Shown piece after piece: positions 24,201-28,583 of a DNA stretch of 64,000 nucleotides. Under the pieces are notes generated by a model. The model saw nothing but the letters and a program-made list of their open reading frames with translations. It was not told where the DNA came from and did not search any database. Position 1 is the stretch's first letter. Each line of letters opens with the position of its first letter. Source of the DNA: Arenicola marina (lineage: Eukaryota; Annelida; Polychaeta; Arenicolidae); contig OZ025250.1 in the NCBI GenBank assembly GCA_964019135.1, positions 52,203,357 to 52,267,356 on the forward strand, in the 5' to 3' direction. The translations under genes and the position numbers were made by a program.

Positions 24201-25643
24201 TGCGTACGGATGCGTAGACTACGGGTGTGCGTACGGATGCGTAGACTACGGGTATCCATACGGATGCGTAGACTACGGGTGTGCGTACGGATGCGTAGAC
24301 TACGGGTATCCATACGGATGCGTAGACTACGGGTGTGCGTACGGATGCGTAGACTACGGGTATCCATACGGATGCGTAGACTACGGGTGTGCGTACGGAT
24401 GCGTAGACTACGGGTATCCATACGGCTGCGTAGACTACGGGTGTGCGTAACCGCGTAGACTACGCGTGTGCGTACGGATGCTAGGCCTAGTGCCGTACAC
24501 AGCATCGCATACCTAGCCTCAACGACAACAATTCCTCCTGAAATAATAATCTAAAACAACTCCATTACACGAGCTACAATTTCCCAGAGTTGATACGTCT
24601 ACCCGAGAGTTAACAGATTCGCCCTGATGGGCGGTTAAACCATGGCGAGCCCTACACTAGGAGTCACGAACTCTCATCTTTCACTTGCTAAATTTACGAC
24701 TGATCGACCGATAACAAGCGTCACATCTAATATCTAATAGCAGCCAGCTTGGTGCAATTTCTTTTTCCACACAATACAGATCAAATTGATGCTAGCGTGC
24801 TTGCTATATCTAACCTACGAGGAACAGGTTTTTCTCCTCTTCGGCTTGGCATGATGATGTCGAGGTTTACGAGGTCAAGTTACGGGCTTCTAGTTACGTG
24901 GAAAGGTTCGGAAGGTTTCGGAAACTTCCGGATAGTCCCGCAAAGCCGTATTCACAATAACTAACGCTATCTCATCCCCACGTACATATATGTACATATA
25001 TATGTACTAATATTACATGTTCATATGTTTGTCATTTAATAATTTATTACATAGATTATTTTTTACATAGCGTAAATGCAGTGTGTGTATCATTTTCTAC
25101 GGTTTATCTACCATATATTGTTGTGAGTCGAGATATAGGATTAAATAAAGAATTCAGTTTAATACAATATTTGTCAACGAATAAAAAGTTCATTATAGCT
25201 TTACCACATGACATGCAAAACGTTCAACACCAAATAGAACTGACCTTTATTCTAAATAAAAGGCACCCATGTCATCAGATGAAACCATACAAAACTAAGA
25301 AAAACCAAGCGATACCGTAATTACCCCCATGAGAGTAGATACCGTAAATCCCCCCTTGAAAGTACACGTCATAAACCACCGACAAAAAAAGGACCTCTTT
25401 ACCAACACTATGCACGAGTCATAGTGTCGAATTGTTATGATTAGCATTAATGACACCTGCACCGATATAGCGCTCCGTTGACGACCAAAGCAACACTAGC
25501 GATCCACGTCCTGCAATGGAGGTACTGAGCTCCAGGCTCTATGACCTCTGCCTCACCTTGGAGTAGAAGTTGCTGTTGCCGACTTCCGTCTTCACGGTTC
25601 CGGTCGCCGAGCGCTTCATCTGGATGTTGCCAGAGTCCGACAT
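124..25643 (-). CDS. ARHGAP32: ARHGAP32/33-like Rho GTPase-activating protein (PX-SH3-RhoGAP), 3' end off the window
   Basis: Sixteen coding exons on the minus strand join in phase into about 695 codons without a stop. Order: a short N-terminus; a PX domain at about residues 70-205, with the family phrase [13 protein letters not shown]; an SH3 domain at about 225-284 ([15 protein letters not shown]); a basic linker; a RhoGAP domain from about 335 ([12 protein letters not shown]) to about 530. The arginine finger is in GIYRLSGV (about R373), and the conserved Asn lies in [10 protein letters not shown]. After it come family-specific stretches ([19 protein letters not shown], then [16 protein letters not shown]). 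These match vertebrate ARHGAP32 (RICS) and ARHGAP33 (TCGAP) and fly CdGAPr, which stimulate GTP hydrolysis by Cdc42, Rac and Rho at membranes and in neurons. Human ARHGAP33 and ARHGAP32 have roughly 1,290 and 2,090 residues, so a long disordered tail should lie left of the window. The start is the only ATG after a good splice acceptor. The choice between paralogues 32 and 33 is not resolved; an invertebrate probably has one pro-orthologue. Confidence 0.93.
363..523. repeat. 14-bp minisatellite
   Basis: About eleven tandem copies of CTTGAGCTACGCGT with few changes. It lies in the ARHGAP32/33-like intron between exons 124-258 and 2176-2315. Confidence 0.95.
524..2150. other. Intron sequence, no gene seen
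   Basis: Non-repetitive intron. Its only notable motif is the palindrome GTTACCCTGGTAAC at 1540-1553. Short open frames around 970-1320 show no splice or protein pattern. Confidence 0.6.
2176..2315 (-). CDS. ARHGAP32: ARHGAP32/33-like exon: basic [10 protein letters not shown] segment
   Basis: 140 nt. [20 protein letters not shown] matches human ARHGAP32 (MKKSPVGSWRSFFNLGK). Acceptor ATTACTTCAG, donor TCCG|GTAAGT. Confidence 0.93.
2509..3728. repeat. 36/22-bp minisatellite filling an intron
   Basis: Mixed tandem units: a 36-bp form starting GAATTTAGTAGGACGCTAC and a 22-bp form starting GAATTTAAAGTAGG that shares the AGGAAGTTTCT end. It fills most of the intron between exons 2176-2315 and 3853-4036. 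Confidence 0.97.
3853..4036 (-). CDS. ARHGAP32: ARHGAP32/33-like exon: post-GAP RPKSL segment
   Basis: 184 nt. [20 protein letters not shown] and [10 protein letters not shown] match ARHGAP32 (RPKSLLVSSPSTKLLTLEEA; KFHTIIEFP). The donor AACAA|GTATGA is chosen because its phase joins the next exon exactly; reading on instead would leave the family match. Confidence 0.93.
4459..4645 (-). mobile_element. tRNA-related SINE, 5' part missing
   Basis: Shares the body CTCTTTGCGAAGAAGG and GACCACACAGACATGGCC with the copies at 5563, 19176 and 40757. The minus-strand 5' end stops just inside the tRNA-like head, near the CTAACG word, so box A is missing. The 3' end reads into ACAATACAACCATCC. Confidence 0.85.
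4734..4876 (-). CDS. ARHGAP32: ARHGAP32/33-like exon: end of RhoGAP
   Basis: 143 nt. [20 protein letters not shown] and [16 protein letters not shown] match the last RhoGAP helix (human VVEFLLTHVDVLFSD). Acceptor TATCCCGCAG, donor TCCG|GTAAAA. Confidence 0.96.
5125..5232 (-). CDS. ARHGAP32: ARHGAP32/33-like exon: RhoGAP, conserved Asn
   Basis: 108 nt. [16 protein letters not shown] is the conserved C-terminal RhoGAP helix whose Asn contacts the GTPase. Acceptor TTTGACCTTCAG, donor CAG|GTCAGT. The acceptor region is repeated about four times upstream (5226-5478). Confidence 0.97.
5226..5478. repeat. Short tandem duplication of a splice-acceptor region (about 4 units, 60-80 bp)
   Basis: The minus-strand word TGACCTTCAGGAC, the real acceptor of exon 5125-5232, recurs as TGACCTTCACGAC, TGTCCTTCAGGAC and TGACCTTCAGGAC. 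Between them lie diverged copies of GTCGAATAT and AGAAAAATG. Confidence 0.8.
5563..5742 (-). mobile_element. tRNA-related SINE with intact head, 3' part missing
   Basis: On the minus strand it opens GGGCCGGCCCGATAGCTCAG (box A region) and has a box B-like GGTTCGCGCCCC. The body continues to CATGTCCGTCTTCGCAAAG and ends near CCCGGGGACATG, short of the family's 3' end. Confidence 0.87.
5828..5904 (-). CDS. ARHGAP32: ARHGAP32/33-like exon: RhoGAP
   Basis: 77 nt, [16 protein letters not shown] then [10 protein letters not shown] (human: [14 protein letters not shown]). Acceptor TCTCTGTGCAG, donor ACAG|GTAACG. Confidence 0.96.
5990..6780. other. Intron sequence, nothing recognised
   Basis: Unique, AT-leaning intron DNA between exon 5828-5904 and the 25-bp array. 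I see no coding or RNA feature. Confidence 0.6.
6781..10242. repeat. 3.46-kb, 25-bp minisatellite
   Basis: About 138 near-identical units starting GTGGCGAGAGTGAGAGC. Variants are mostly GTAACG for GTGGCG, GGG for GAG, and 2-bp or larger unit deletions. It fills the intron almost up to the donor of exon 10269-10413. Confidence 0.98.
10269..10413 (-). CDS. ARHGAP32: ARHGAP32/33-like exon: RhoGAP middle
   Basis: 145 nt. [20 protein letters not shown] and [11 protein letters not shown] contain the conserved Lys and Arg that help hold the G protein and the finger loop. Acceptor TATGTCGTAG, donor ATC|GTGAGT. The 3.5-kb 25-bp array begins about 27 nt into the intron. Confidence 0.97.
10898..11165. 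repeat. About 45-50-bp array with poly-C runs
   Basis: Six units of CGCGATTCACAGG, then GTACC running into a C-run of 8-14, then ATTGTTGGTTG. Copy length differs mainly by the C-run, so the assembled length is uncertain. Confidence 0.92.
11205..11307 (-). CDS. ARHGAP32: ARHGAP32/33-like exon: RhoGAP arginine finger
   Basis: 103 nt. [20 protein letters not shown] holds the catalytic arginine (R in IYRLSG). The split codons give Ile before PLLLECC and Arg at the end (KLR). Acceptor CCGGACAG after a C-run, donor CAG|GTAACG. Confidence 0.97.
11430..11600. repeat. AT-rich simple tract
   Basis: Runs of AAATAAAATAT and related words, low complexity, in the intron after the donor-proximal array. 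Confidence 0.8.
11640..11765 (-). mobile_element. tRNA-like SINE head, second family
   Basis: The minus strand reads TATCTCAGCTGGTAAGGAG (box A-like), then GCAGATCAACAGGTCGTGAG. The CAGATCAACAGGTC word is shared with 21178-21275 and, as CAGATCAATAGGTC, with every unit of the 54-bp array. Confidence 0.6.
11768..14810. repeat. 69-bp minisatellite seeded at a splice donor
   Basis: About 43 copies of a 69-bp unit (some 70-72 bp with an ACATAG insertion), containing ACGAATACGTGTGTTAGCGA and AAGCGGCCCGGGGTATTCAC. The last unit abuts the donor of exon 14813-14962: the true intron start (minus: GTGAGTACTGGGGGCCGC) is homologous to GTGAATACCCCGGGCCGC in each unit. A block of about ten units is repeated at 696-bp spacing (13600 and 14296). 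Confidence 0.97.
14813..14962 (-). CDS. ARHGAP32: ARHGAP32/33-like exon: basic linker and start of RhoGAP
   Basis: 150 nt. [14 protein letters not shown], then [20 protein letters not shown], match the human ARHGAP32 segment before and into the RhoGAP fold. Acceptor TGTTTCCAG, donor GACA|GTGAGT. The tandem array at 11768-14810 starts right at this donor. Confidence 0.96.
15380..15473 (-). CDS. ARHGAP32: ARHGAP32/33-like exon: SH3 end
   Basis: 31 codons plus 1 nt. [13 protein letters not shown] closes the SH3 domain, followed by a short linker rich in Ser and Pro. Acceptor GGCAACAG, donor CCAG|GTCAGT. Confidence 0.95.
15590..17705. repeat. 54-bp tRNA-like minisatellite
   Basis: About 39 units. 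The minus strand of each reads GCCTCCCTGGTGTAGTGGTT, then AGCGCACTAGACCACAGATC and AATAGGTCCTGG. TGGTGTAGTGG fits a Pol III box A; no box B is present. The array takes up most of the intron between exons 15380-15473 and 17892-17969. Confidence 0.97.
17892..17969 (-). CDS. ARHGAP32: ARHGAP32/33-like exon: SH3 middle
   Basis: 26 codons, phase 0, acceptor TTTCATCTCAG and donor [28 protein letters not shown] and RGKRGFE include the SH3 tryptophan pair. The acceptor and the first 30 or so exon bases are repeated in the intron immediately upstream (17936-18150). Confidence 0.95.
17936..18150. repeat. About 61-bp tandem repeat carrying an exon start and acceptor
   Basis: Four copies. On the minus strand each has a T-rich tract (TTTCTGTTTCAT), an AG, then a copy of GTTGGAGATATAATTTCC and TTATCGACATG. 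The copy nearest the coding exon is the functional acceptor and SH3 exon start. Confidence 0.92.
18245..18367 (-). CDS. ARHGAP32: ARHGAP32/33-like exon: PX-SH3 linker and start of SH3
   Basis: 41 codons, phase 0, acceptor GTGTTGTAG and donor [29 protein letters not shown] leads into the SH3 fold. The usual ALYDY motif is replaced by a KRY-x-x-Q-A-x-DE form, as in vertebrate members. Confidence 0.95.
18743..18835 (-). CDS. ARHGAP32: ARHGAP32/33-like exon: end of PX domain
   Basis: 31 codons, phase 0, acceptor TCATTTCAG and donor GAG|GTAAAC. It encodes [19 protein letters not shown] and [11 protein letters not shown], equal to the human segment ending INCGPALTWME. Confidence 0.94.
19176..19407 (+). 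mobile_element. tRNA-related SINE, 5' part, split by a TTAA element
   Basis: Head CCCGATAGCTCAGTGGGTTA (box A), GGTTCGAGCCCCGC (box B-like), body CTTCTTCGCAAAGAGTAGG, then CATTGACGCGATATGAC up to GTGGTTAA. The rest of the SINE resumes at 20726 (TTAAAGCGTCCCTGACTATA, CAACCAACC). Together they make one SINE split at TTAA. Confidence 0.9.
19404..20729. mobile_element. TTAA-flanked non-autonomous DNA element, copy 1
   Basis: Flanked by TTAA on both sides. Terminal inverted repeats are AGTCCATCTCTTATG at left and AAGAGATGGACT at right. The interior matches 48371-49726 along its length with scattered differences. It carries subterminal inverted arms (GACGTCAGAAGATGAACCGG at about 19580 and CCGGTTCATATTGTGACGTC at about 20512). 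No transposase is seen. TTAA target duplication is the mark of piggyBac-type transposases, though the tips lack the usual CCC. Confidence 0.88.
20726..20756 (+). mobile_element. SINE 3' remainder, right of the TTAA element
   Basis: TTAAAGCGTCCCTGACTATA then CAACCAACC, matching the minus-strand end of the SINE at 40757 (TTAAAGTGTCCTGAATATAC). Confidence 0.8.
20855..21085 (-). CDS. ARHGAP32: ARHGAP32/33-like exon: PX domain core
   Basis: 77 codons, phase 0, acceptor TTTGACAACAG and donor [29 protein letters not shown] and [13 protein letters not shown] match the PX core of ARHGAP32/33. In this family the PX fold binds membranes or partner proteins. The exon runs on into the [13 protein letters not shown] exon. 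Confidence 0.95.
21178..21275 (-). mobile_element. tRNA-like SINE head, second family
   Basis: The minus strand reads CCCCTTAGTGCAGTTAGTAA, CAGATCAACAGGTCGGGG and TTTCAAACCCTGG, the last a degenerate box B. It lies in the intron before exon 20855-21085. Confidence 0.6.
21590..21990. repeat. AT-rich tract with a diverged duplication
   Basis: ATATATAATAATAATAAC-type microsatellite, then two diverged copies of a segment containing ACGATATATTAAGATG and AGCATGAAATA (about 21650-21760 and 21845-21960). Confidence 0.7.
22033..22227 (-). CDS. ARHGAP32: ARHGAP32/33-like exon: Gly/Ser linker and start of PX domain
   Basis: 65 codons, phase 0 at both ends, between CCCCCTCAG acceptor and CAG|GTCTGT donor. 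It encodes a Gly/Ser-rich spacer, then [20 protein letters not shown], the first strand region of the family's PX domain (human ARHGAP33 has FPRLADCAHFHYERVDFG). Confidence 0.93.
22309..22460. repeat. Tandem TGACGTCATCAA-type array (CRE palindromes)
   Basis: Five or so units holding TGACGTCATCA, mixed with TGACATCA and GGCGTCC variants. Each full unit holds the palindrome TGACGTCA, the CREB/ATF site. It lies in the first half of the intron below exon 1. Confidence 0.85.
22480..23700. other. Intron sequence, nothing recognised
   Basis: AT-leaning unique DNA inside the 3.3-kb intron after exon 1. I see no exon here with acceptor, donor and phase together. Confidence 0.6.
23711..23764 (+). promoter_or_regulatory. 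Four tandem YY1-like words
   Basis: GCCAAGATGGC-type words repeat at about 12-14 bp spacing (CCAAGATGGCTG, ACAAGATGGCTG, CCAAGATGGCTG, CCAAGATGGTCG). YY1 favours AAGATGGCGGC, so the match is good but not perfect. Confidence 0.5.
23993..24025 (-). CDS. Candidate 33-nt cassette microexon of the ARHGAP32/33-like gene
   Basis: A very good acceptor (TTTCCTTTTTCCCATCAG) is followed by 11 open codons ([11 protein letters not shown]) and a weak donor AAAG|GTTGAT. Both neighbouring exons end and begin in phase 0, so it could be included or skipped without a frame change. The basic peptide has no counterpart that I recognise in vertebrate ARHGAP32/33. It may be chance. Confidence 0.3.
24100..24475. 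repeat. 27-bp array in alternating 54-bp dimers
   Basis: About 14 units of GATGCGTAGACTACGGGT plus either GTGCGTACG or ATCCATACG. The two forms largely alternate. It lies about 75 bp upstream (minus sense) of the candidate microexon. Confidence 0.96.
24480..25550. other. Intron sequence, nothing recognised
   Basis: AT-rich unique DNA with short palindromic TATATGTACATATA words near 24990. No coding feature seen. Confidence 0.6.
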
Positions 25644-25656
25644 CTCGCGAGGCCTT
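25557..25656 (-). CDS. ARHGAP32: ARHGAP32/33-like exon 1 (start-codon exon)
   Basis: Coding starts at the ATG at 25643-25641 and encodes 29 residues ([12 protein letters not shown] to NFYSK), ending at donor AAG|GTGAGG. A pyrimidine-rich tract plus CAG precedes base 25656, so this looks like an internal exon with 13 nt of 5' leader. An upstream non-coding exon and promoter should therefore lie at higher coordinates; I could not find them. Confidence 0.75.
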
Positions 25657-25671
25657 CTGGGAAAGAGGGAA

Positions 25672-25985
25672 AAAGTCCAGGTCAATATTGTATAAAATCA
25701 AGGTCAATATCGCAAAAAGGTCAAGGTCAATATTGCACAAAGTCAAGGTCGGTACAGCAAAAAAGTCAAGGTCAATATTGCAGAAGGTAAGTCCATACAG
25801 CATCAAGGTTCAGATCAGTACAGCAACAAGGTTTGTCAATACAGCAACAAGGTTCGTGTCAATACAGCAACAAGGTTCGTGTCAATACAGCAATAATGTT
25901 TATGTCAATACAGCAACAAGGTCCATGTCAATACCACAACAATGTTTATGTCAATACAGCAACAGATCGAAGTCAACGTTGTAGA
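25672..25985. repeat. Two abutting short-unit arrays
   Basis: Units around CAAGGTCAATATTGCA (about 25672-25800), then about 23-bp units around GTCAATACAGCAACAAGGTT (25800-25970). They lie directly above the start-codon exon. Confidence 0.9.
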
Positions 25986-25989
25986 AACG

Positions 25990-27005
25990 CAAGGTCAAGC
26001 TTGACAAATAAGACAACGTTAATCATTCTAGTTAGTGGTTTACAATGGAAAGAGCGTCACACATTTAATTCGCGTGTAATATTTACTCCTATTCTCATGC
26101 GGAAGCTTGCATGTACATTACATACTCGACAGAATCATATAATTTCTGTGTTTCGTTTTAGTATCTTTCCCACACTACGGAATAGTCAAGTAACAATGCT
26201 CAACAAGATACGAACACGACCGGTTTTTCTCGGCGTCACAATTTGCCGGATGGGTGAGAACCTTTCGGATCTTGAGCTTCAGTCGTCGGTTACACGGAGG
26301 GTCAAACGAGTGCCGACGCTTTACAGAAGTAGTTTGTTCGGCATTACAATACTGCCACTACAATCACCCACACATTAAAATGGGCCTTCATGACCTGGCC
26401 AGTTTTGTTCATCTCTCCTAATGATGGGAGCGTTGTCTGACCAAACATTACTCACTAACAACCCGCCCTGTCACTCACTGGCAAGGCGCATTGCTTCCAG
26501 CCTGGCGCGATCGGTGAAATCATAGCTAGGTTGAAATGTCACAAAGCTTTGTCCGTCGTATTCCGGGTTCACCAGTGATATGTGTGTATGAGTCATTGGC
26601 GAGGCACGCCGATCCAGTTACGGAGGTCGGCAGTACTGGTGTGCGCAACACCGAGGGATTTGCGTGGCGTACGCCATCCATATGGTATAGCTATCATCCT
26701 AATGTGTGATGACAGACGTTCTGTGGAAGCAAGACATCTGATTCGAGAGGCTACATGGAGGATATGATTATACCCTATTATGACCCTATTTAAACGAAAT
26801 TAATATGTAACCGGTAAATTATTGTCAAATATTTGTAATCCACTGTAGCGCTAGAAACTGGACTCTCAGTGAGCAAACATCCCGGCCTACGGGGACCCTG
26901 TGTCCTGGTAGTCTGTGTAACACGACTACCGGACTCAATGATAACATTGGTTCGCTGTACAACGTTATTAATTTAATGTCTACACAAAAGTTAACTCAGT
27001 GAGTC
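25990..27005. other. Upstream DNA, nothing recognised
   Basis: Unique sequence. A 5' leader exon and promoter of the ARHGAP32/33-like gene may lie here or further right, but I cannot point to them. Confidence 0.5.
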
Positions 27006-27011
27006 GGACGT

Positions 27012-27850
27012 CCCGTCACGAGGCGGCGTCATGAGGCGGCGTCATGGGGCGAAGTCATGAGGCGGCGTCATGGGGCTGCGTCATGAGGCGAAGTCACGAG
27101 GCGGCGTCATGAGGCGGCGTCATAAGGCGGCGTCACGAGGCGGCGTCACGAGGCGGCGTCATGGGACGGCGTCATGAGGCGGCGTCACGAGGCGGCGTCA
27201 CGAGGAGGCGTCATGAGGCGGCCTCACGAGGCGGCGTCACGAGGCGGCGTCACGAGGCGGCGTCATGGGACGGCGTCATGAGGCGGCGTCACGAGGCGGC
27301 GTCACGAGGCGGCGTCATGAGGCGGCGTCATGAGGCGGTGTCATGAGGCGGTGTCATGAGGCGGCGTCACGAGGTGGCGTCACGAGGCGGCGTCATAGGG
27401 CGACGTCATGAGGCGACGTCATGGGGCGGCGTCATGAGGCGAAGTCATGGGGCGGCGTCATGAGGCGACGTCATGAGGCGGCGTCATGAAGCGCCGCCAT
27501 GAGGCGGCGTCATGGGGCTGCGTCATGAGGCTGCGTCGTGGGGAAACGTCATGAGGCGGCGTCACGAGGCGGCGTCATGGGACGGCGTCATGGGACGGCG
27601 TCATGGGACGGCGTCATGAGGCGGCGTCACGAGGCGCCGCCATGAGGCTGCGTCATGGGGCTGCGTCATGAGGCTGCGTCATGGGGAAACGTCATGAGGC
27701 GGCGTTATGAGGCGACGTCACGGGGCGGCGTCATGAGGCTGCGTCATGGGGCTGCGTCATAAGGCGGCGTGAGGCGGCGTTATGCGGCTGCGTCATAAGG
27801 CGGCGTCATGGGGCTGCGTCATAAGGCGGCGTCATGAAATGGCGTCATAA
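27012..27850. repeat. 13-bp CpG-rich minisatellite
   Basis: About 60 copies of CATGAGGCGGCGT with CACGAGG, CATGGGG, CATAAGG and CTGCGT variants. Every unit has one to three CpG. Confidence 0.95.
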
Positions 27851-28583
27851 GTCAAGCAATACAAAAGCCAGAACCAACACCACGTTGTAGTGTTACAAAC
27901 CCATCAGGACTCCTGAGACGAGAATATGGCCCGGCGGCGCGACCACACCGCGTTCAACCCTCTCCAATAACAATCCTACAATAGCAATAGTTCAGTACAC
28001 CCCGACACTATCAGCGCCGTACGATGGAAGCAAACCGTTCCGCGTCAACGGAAATGGACGGACTTTTTTTTCCCCTGTCAAACTATTCACTAGATGGCGC
28101 CACTGAAGCAGCACGGGCACCTCGACGTCCGACCCATTGTGACGTCACGTCTCGTCTGCGCGGTGAACTTCCGCTACACCCTACTCCGTCCCCCACCCCT
28201 TCCCTTCCTCCCGCCGCTATATAATTCCCCCCCCCCTCACCCCACCCCACCACACCTCGCACCCCGTGCCTCCCGAGACTGGAGATCCAATATGAAGAGC
28301 AATATCCCCAAGATACACGTACACCCGGCCCGTCCATCCCGCCATGACATTCGCTAACTACCCTAACGGTCTGTGTATTAAACCGCTCAAGTCGTCACAG
28401 GAGTCACTCACCGAATTGGCCCAGTTACTCACCGGGTTAGTACTATGAACAGACCGGCGACGCGTGCACGGCCTATGATCAGGCGCTTAACAAATACATA
28501 CCCTGGCCCTGGCTGGCTAGTAGTGTGTCAGTGTCGTCATGCAGCCCGGCGAAGGGAGGGGGGGAGGGGGTATAGCAAGGGAT

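Noticed and set aside
24055-24505. VDYGYPYGC repeat protein of 131 codons and antisense frames
   Set aside because: 27-bp minisatellite inside an intron; all frames stay open by unit length.
27012-27850. A CRISPR-like or direct-repeat array
   Set aside because: Units are head-to-tail without spacers, in an animal genome; it is a minisatellite, as are the other arrays.
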